In this document: one piece after another, positions 52,869 to 56,002 of the stretch | Layout: every line of letters begins with the position of its first letter | How positions within the stretch are numbered: the stretch's first letter is position 1 | Assembly: GCF_016595795.1 (NCBI RefSeq) | Contig: NZ_JAENHN010000038.1 | Coordinates: 1 to 56,002 of the forward strand | From: Clostridium yunnanense | GTDB lineage: Bacteria; Bacillota; Clostridia; Clostridiales; Clostridiaceae | Length of the DNA stretch: 56,002 nt | Direction: 5' to 3' | Notes under the pieces: model-generated | Told to the model about the DNA's origin: nothing | The model's database searches: none | The model's input: only the letters and a program-made list of their open reading frames with translations | Program-made: the position numbers and the translations under genes

Positions 52869-53852
52869 ATGGAAAATGTTTTTGATTATGAAGATATTCA
52901 ATTAATCCCTGCAAAGTGCATAGTAAACAGCAGATCAGAATGTGATACAACTGTAGAATTAGGTGGTCGTTCATTTAAGTTACCTGTGGTTCCTGCAAAC
53001 ATGCAAACAATTATAGATGAAAAAATCTCAATATATTTAGCTGAAAATGGTTATTTCTATATAATGCACCGTTTTGAACCTGAAAAGAGAATCGCTTTTA
53101 TTAAAGATATGACTTCACGTGGACTATTCTCTTCAATCAGCGTTGGTGTTAAAGAAGATGAATATAGATTTATCGAACAATTAGCATCAGAAAATCTTGT
53201 ACCTGAGTACATAACTATAGATATAGCACATGGACATTCTAACGCTGTTATCTCAATGATTCAACATATAAAGAAGCACTTACCAAACAGCTTTGTTATT
53301 GCTGGAAATGTTGGTACTCCAGAAGCAGTAAGAGAGCTTGAAAATGCTGGTGCAGATGCTACAAAGGTTGGTATTGGACCTGGTAAGGTTTGTATTACTA
53401 AAATTAAGACTGGATTTGGAACTGGTGGCTGGCAGCTAGCAGCACTTCGTTGGTGTGCTAAAGCAGCAAGCAAACCAGTTATAGCTGATGGAGGTATCCG
53501 TACTCATGGTGATATAGCAAAATCAATTAGATTTGGTGCAACTATGGTAATGATTGGTTCATTATTTGCAGGACATGAGGAGTCTCCTGGAATAACTATC
53601 GAGAAGGACGGTAAGCTATATAAAGAATACTTTGGCTCAGCTTCAGAATATCAAAAAGGTGAGAGAAAAAATGTAGAAGGAAAGAAGCTGTTCGTTGATT
53701 ACAAAGGTCCTTTAAAAGATACTTTAATCGAAATGGAACAAGATCTTCAATCTTCCATCTCCTATGCAGGCGGAAATAAGTTAGACGCTATCAGAAATGT
53801 TGATTATGTTGTAGTTAAAAATTCAATATTCAATGGTGATAAGGTCTACTAG
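52869..53852 (+). CDS. guaC: GMP reductase
   Basis: The 327-aa enzyme reductively deaminates GMP to IMP with NADPH, balancing purine pools. It has the IMPDH/GMPR barrel: [24 protein letters not shown], the active cysteine loop [11 protein letters not shown] and the flap region [17 protein letters not shown] pair is absent, and the length fits GMP reductase (guaC2 type), not IMP dehydrogenase. AGAGGTG precedes the ATG. It is monocistronic. Confidence 0.93.
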   Translation: MENVFDYEDIQLIPAKCIVNSRSECDTTVELGGRSFKLPVVPANMQTIIDEKISIYLAENGYFYIMHRFEPEKRIAFIKDMTSRGLFSSISVGVKEDEYRFIEQLASENLVPEYITIDIAHGHSNAVISMIQHIKKHLPNSFVIAGNVGTPEAVRELENAGADATKVGIGPGKVCITKIKTGFGTGGWQLAALRWCAKAASKPVIADGGIRTHGDIAKSIRFGATMVMIGSLFAGHEESPGITIEKDGKLYKEYFGSASEYQKGERKNVEGKKLFVDYKGPLKDTLIEMEQDLQSSISYAGGNKLDAIRNVDYVVVKNSIFNGDKVY

Positions 53853-53895
53853 AATTATTACGTGCTTTAGTTTATTATTTAAAAACTGTTAAATT

Positions 53896-53936
53896 AAGAG
53901 CTTATATATTGTGCACTGCAGAATATATAAGTTCTT
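53896..53936 (+). terminator. Intrinsic terminator of guaC
   Basis: AAGAGCTTATATATT (53896-53910) pairs with AATATATAAGTTCTT (53922-53936) with one G-U pair, followed by TTATTTTATT. Confidence 0.75.
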
Positions 53937-54098
53937 TTATTTTATTCTGTCTTACCTTTCAACATCTAAATCCCCTATTATTCACTTCTTTTTTATATTT
54001 GCTTAAAAACTTGACACTTAGTATTATACATTTTCATACTTTATATAAAGATGTAACACTTCTATTCTATGAAAACTTTATTAATTCGAGGTGAGAAT

Positions 54099-55418
54099 GT
54101 GGATTTTCAAGGGTTAACAGGTAAAGTAATAACCCATTCAGATAAAGAATATCAAGTTTTAAGACTTGAATATAATCGTGACATTAATAAATTTCCTCTT
54201 GTCATTGTTTATTGCTATAACAATACTGATGTTTCAAACGCTATAAGATGGTGCAGAAAAAATGATATCTCTCTTCGTATTCGTACCGGTGGACATAATT
54301 ACGAGGGATATTCCACAAGTAATGGTGCTTTAGTACTGGATACAACTTATATGAATAATGTTGAAATTGATGAAAAAAATGATATTGTAAAGATACAAGC
54401 TGGTGCTAGACTCGGCAAAGTATATTCAGAGCTTGCTAAAAAAGGCTATGCCTTCGCAGGAGGGACATGCCCAACTGTTGGTATTTCCGGCTTAACTCTT
54501 GGTGGAGGAATAGGCTTGTCTTCCAGAAACTTTGGTTTAACTGCTGACAATCTCCTAGAGCTAGAAATGATAAATGCCAAAGGAGCTAAAATCACAGCTA
54601 ACAACCAAGAAAACCCAAAGTTATTCTGGGCTTGTCGTGGAGCTGGTGGCGGCAACTTTGGTGTTGCAACTTCATATGTCTTTAAGGCTCAAAAGGTAAA
54701 TAAAATTACTGTTATAGAACTAAGATGGGATAATGAATCAAGAGAAGACTTTGTAGAGTTATGGCAATACTGGCTTAAAACTGCTGATAAAAGAATTAGC
54801 TGTTTTGCCGGCTTTAATAAAGAAGGTATATATTTAAACGGCTTTTTTTACGGCTCCAAATCTGAAGCTAAATTGATATTGAAGGACTTTTTGTCACTGC
54901 CTAAGTTATTAGAAAATTCTTCGATTGAATATGTTGCCTTTATCGATGCTATAAAGGCCATCGGTGCCTTCTACGATCCACCAAATAAGTTTAAAGCAAC
55001 CGGCAGATTTGTATATAAGCCTTTATCTAGGAAAGATATTAGGAGACTGGTTCAATATATACAAGACAGCCCTGGTGCAGATGAATGTTTCATAAGATTA
55101 TATTCTCTAGGGGGAGCTATAGATGACATTCCTAATAACCATACAGCATATTACTATAGAAAAGCTGAATATATATTAGGTATCACTGCAGATTGGGAAG
55201 ATGATGATAATGAAAATGAATATAAAAATTGGGTTGAAAAAGTTTTTAGCTTTGTTAAGCCTCTTACTAATGGTTCCTATGTCAACTTTCCTTATGCTGA
55301 ATTACCAGATTACGGCCATGAGTATTACGGAAAAAATTATTATGTTCTTAAAGAAGTAAAAAAATTATATGATCCAACTAACTTCTTTAAATTTCAGCAA
55401 TCAATAAGGCCTTATTAA
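54099..55418 (+). CDS. FAD-dependent oxidase of the berberine bridge enzyme (BBE) type
   Basis: The 439-aa flavoprotein has an FAD_binding_4 domain and a C-terminal BBE segment (GHEYYGKNYYVLKEVKKLYD). H66 in RTGGHNYEGYS and C124 in GGTCPTVGISGLTLGGG are the two residues that attach FAD covalently in bicovalent BBE-like oxidases. These enzymes oxidise sugars or alkaloid-like alcohols, normally with O2. No signal peptide is seen. The start is GTG 54099, with GAGGTGA five bases before; an earlier ATG at 54069 has no site. An O2-using oxidase is unexpected in an anaerobe; it may serve antibiotic tailoring, sugar oxidation or O2 removal. Confidence 0.85.
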   Translation: MDFQGLTGKVITHSDKEYQVLRLEYNRDINKFPLVIVYCYNNTDVSNAIRWCRKNDISLRIRTGGHNYEGYSTSNGALVLDTTYMNNVEIDEKNDIVKIQAGARLGKVYSELAKKGYAFAGGTCPTVGISGLTLGGGIGLSSRNFGLTADNLLELEMINAKGAKITANNQENPKLFWACRGAGGGNFGVATSYVFKAQKVNKITVIELRWDNESREDFVELWQYWLKTADKRISCFAGFNKEGIYLNGFFYGSKSEAKLILKDFLSLPKLLENSSIEYVAFIDAIKAIGAFYDPPNKFKATGRFVYKPLSRKDIRRLVQYIQDSPGADECFIRLYSLGGAIDDIPNNHTAYYYRKAEYILGITADWEDDDNENEYKNWVEKVFSFVKPLTNGSYVNFPYAELPDYGHEYYGKNYYVLKEVKKLYDPTNFFKFQQSIRPY

Positions 55419-55667
55419 GCATTAGATTAAATAAAGACCATTTACAAGTGCCGTGTTGAAATTAAGGTGTTTATTCTTTATAAAGTTCCTAGCCCGACTT
55501 ATTAATTTATACATGCTAAAATTCATAGGTACGTAATTTTCAAACAGGTATAAATTAAATTTCCACATAGGAACCCTTTATAGGTATCCTAGGTCTAAGT
55601 TTAAGTTATACTGAATAACCACAATTTTTCTTCAAATACTAAACGTACGGAGAAAGGTGGTTGAATT
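55419..55667. other. Gap before the IS630-like gene
   Basis: No gene is visible. The left end of the insertion sequence should lie here, but I could not identify terminal inverted repeats because the right end is outside the window. Confidence 0.4.
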
Positions 55668-56002
55668 ATGGGTAGAAATCATTTAAAAGTAGAATCTTTG
55701 CATGAACAAAAAATTGAAGACTTAATTGAGCTGAAAAATACTATCAAGTCTAAATATAGTAGACTATTTTTAACTGTAATAATAATGAGATATTTGGATA
55801 AAAGTACTCCAGATATCATGTCTCATACTGGATTGAGTAACCCTACAATTGTAAGGTATATTGTTGACTGGAATAGATTCGGTATGAAAGCTATAGTAGA
55901 TCACCGTGGCGGTTCAGTTAGTAAACTGGAGCCGAGTATAGTCGATGACATTGCATATGTTGTAACTAAGAAAACTCCTATAGATTTCAAATTTACCGTG
56001 CA
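55668..56002 (+). mobile_element. IS630-family transposase, 5' part cut by the window edge
   Basis: The frame starts at ATG 55668 behind AAAGGTGG and is still open at 56002 (111 codons seen). The N-terminal helix-turn-helix region (YLDKSTPDIMSHTGLSNPTI, VRYIVDWNRFGMKAIVDHRG) and the following SKLEPSIVDDIAYVV match the DNA-binding half of IS630/Tc1-like transposases or the related HTH-only proteins. The DDE catalytic part would lie beyond the edge, so it is unknown whether the element is complete. Confidence 0.7.

Noticed and set aside
1-56002. CRISPR arrays, tRNA or rRNA genes, prophage modules
   Set aside because: No regularly spaced direct repeats, no cloverleaf-like or rRNA core sequences and no phage structural genes were seen.

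Overview
The window is AT-rich and reads as the chromosome of an anaerobic, low-GC Firmicute, most likely Clostridium sensu stricto. The evidence is strong AGGAGG-type ribosome binding sites, many ATG/GTG/TTG starts, intrinsic terminators behind most units, a T-box and an S-box (SAM-I) riboswitch, a radical-SAM AmmeMemoRadiSam locus and a UviA/BotR-like sigma factor. No rRNA, tRNA, CRISPR array or prophage was found. The only mobile-element signal is the 5' part of an IS630-like transposase at the right edge.

Layout. 0.1-2.75 kb: oleate hydratase with a TetR regulator and palindromic operator. 2.9-5.9 kb: larC-larE-larB, for the nickel-pincer cofactor, with no larA in view. 6.1-8.3 kb: ferredoxin-tailed aldo/keto reductase and a MerR regulator, each behind a 19-bp-spacer MerR-type promoter. 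8.4-10.7 kb: AmmeMemoRadiSam enzyme plus a fused MEMO/AMMECR1 protein. 10.8-13.5 kb: metI-metC under a SAM-I riboswitch. 13.7-15.4 kb: a second oleate hydratase with an N-terminal membrane segment. 17-18.9 kb: YtrA-type GntR with an ABC ATPase and permease. 19-24.3 kb: aldo/keto reductase, rsgA with leader features, a probable small transcript, and a membrane protein with an internal duplication. 24.6-27 kb: TetR/MFS divergent pair. 27-37.9 kb: mixed small genes (secreted proteins, sigma factor, GNAT and NUDIX enzymes, acyltransferase, methyltransferase, Cys-rich four-helix protein) including broken GNAT genes.

38.2-42.8 kb holds the most unusual gene: a mannitol-type PTS EIIC membrane domain fused directly to a chemoreceptor signalling domain, with no EIIB or EIIA. 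It sits beside a 6-phospho-beta-glucosidase and a GntR/UTRA regulator. 43.6-46.2 kb: carbonic anhydrase and class II lysS behind a T-box. 46.5-49 kb: thioesterase, AEC permease and a small membrane protein. 49.2-51.6 kb: hflX, whose protein carries an N-terminal RadC-like JAMM motif. Its roughly 550-nt leader contains two short ORFs, three intrinsic terminators and an antiterminator pairing, as expected for antibiotic-responsive attenuation. 52-56 kb: GNAT, guaC-type GMP reductase, a BBE-type flavoprotein oxidase, and the IS630-like fragment.

The strongest candidates for a new system are the EIIC-chemoreceptor fusion and the hflX attenuator with its JAMM-HflX product. All assignments come from reading the sequence and family memory; no database search was possible.
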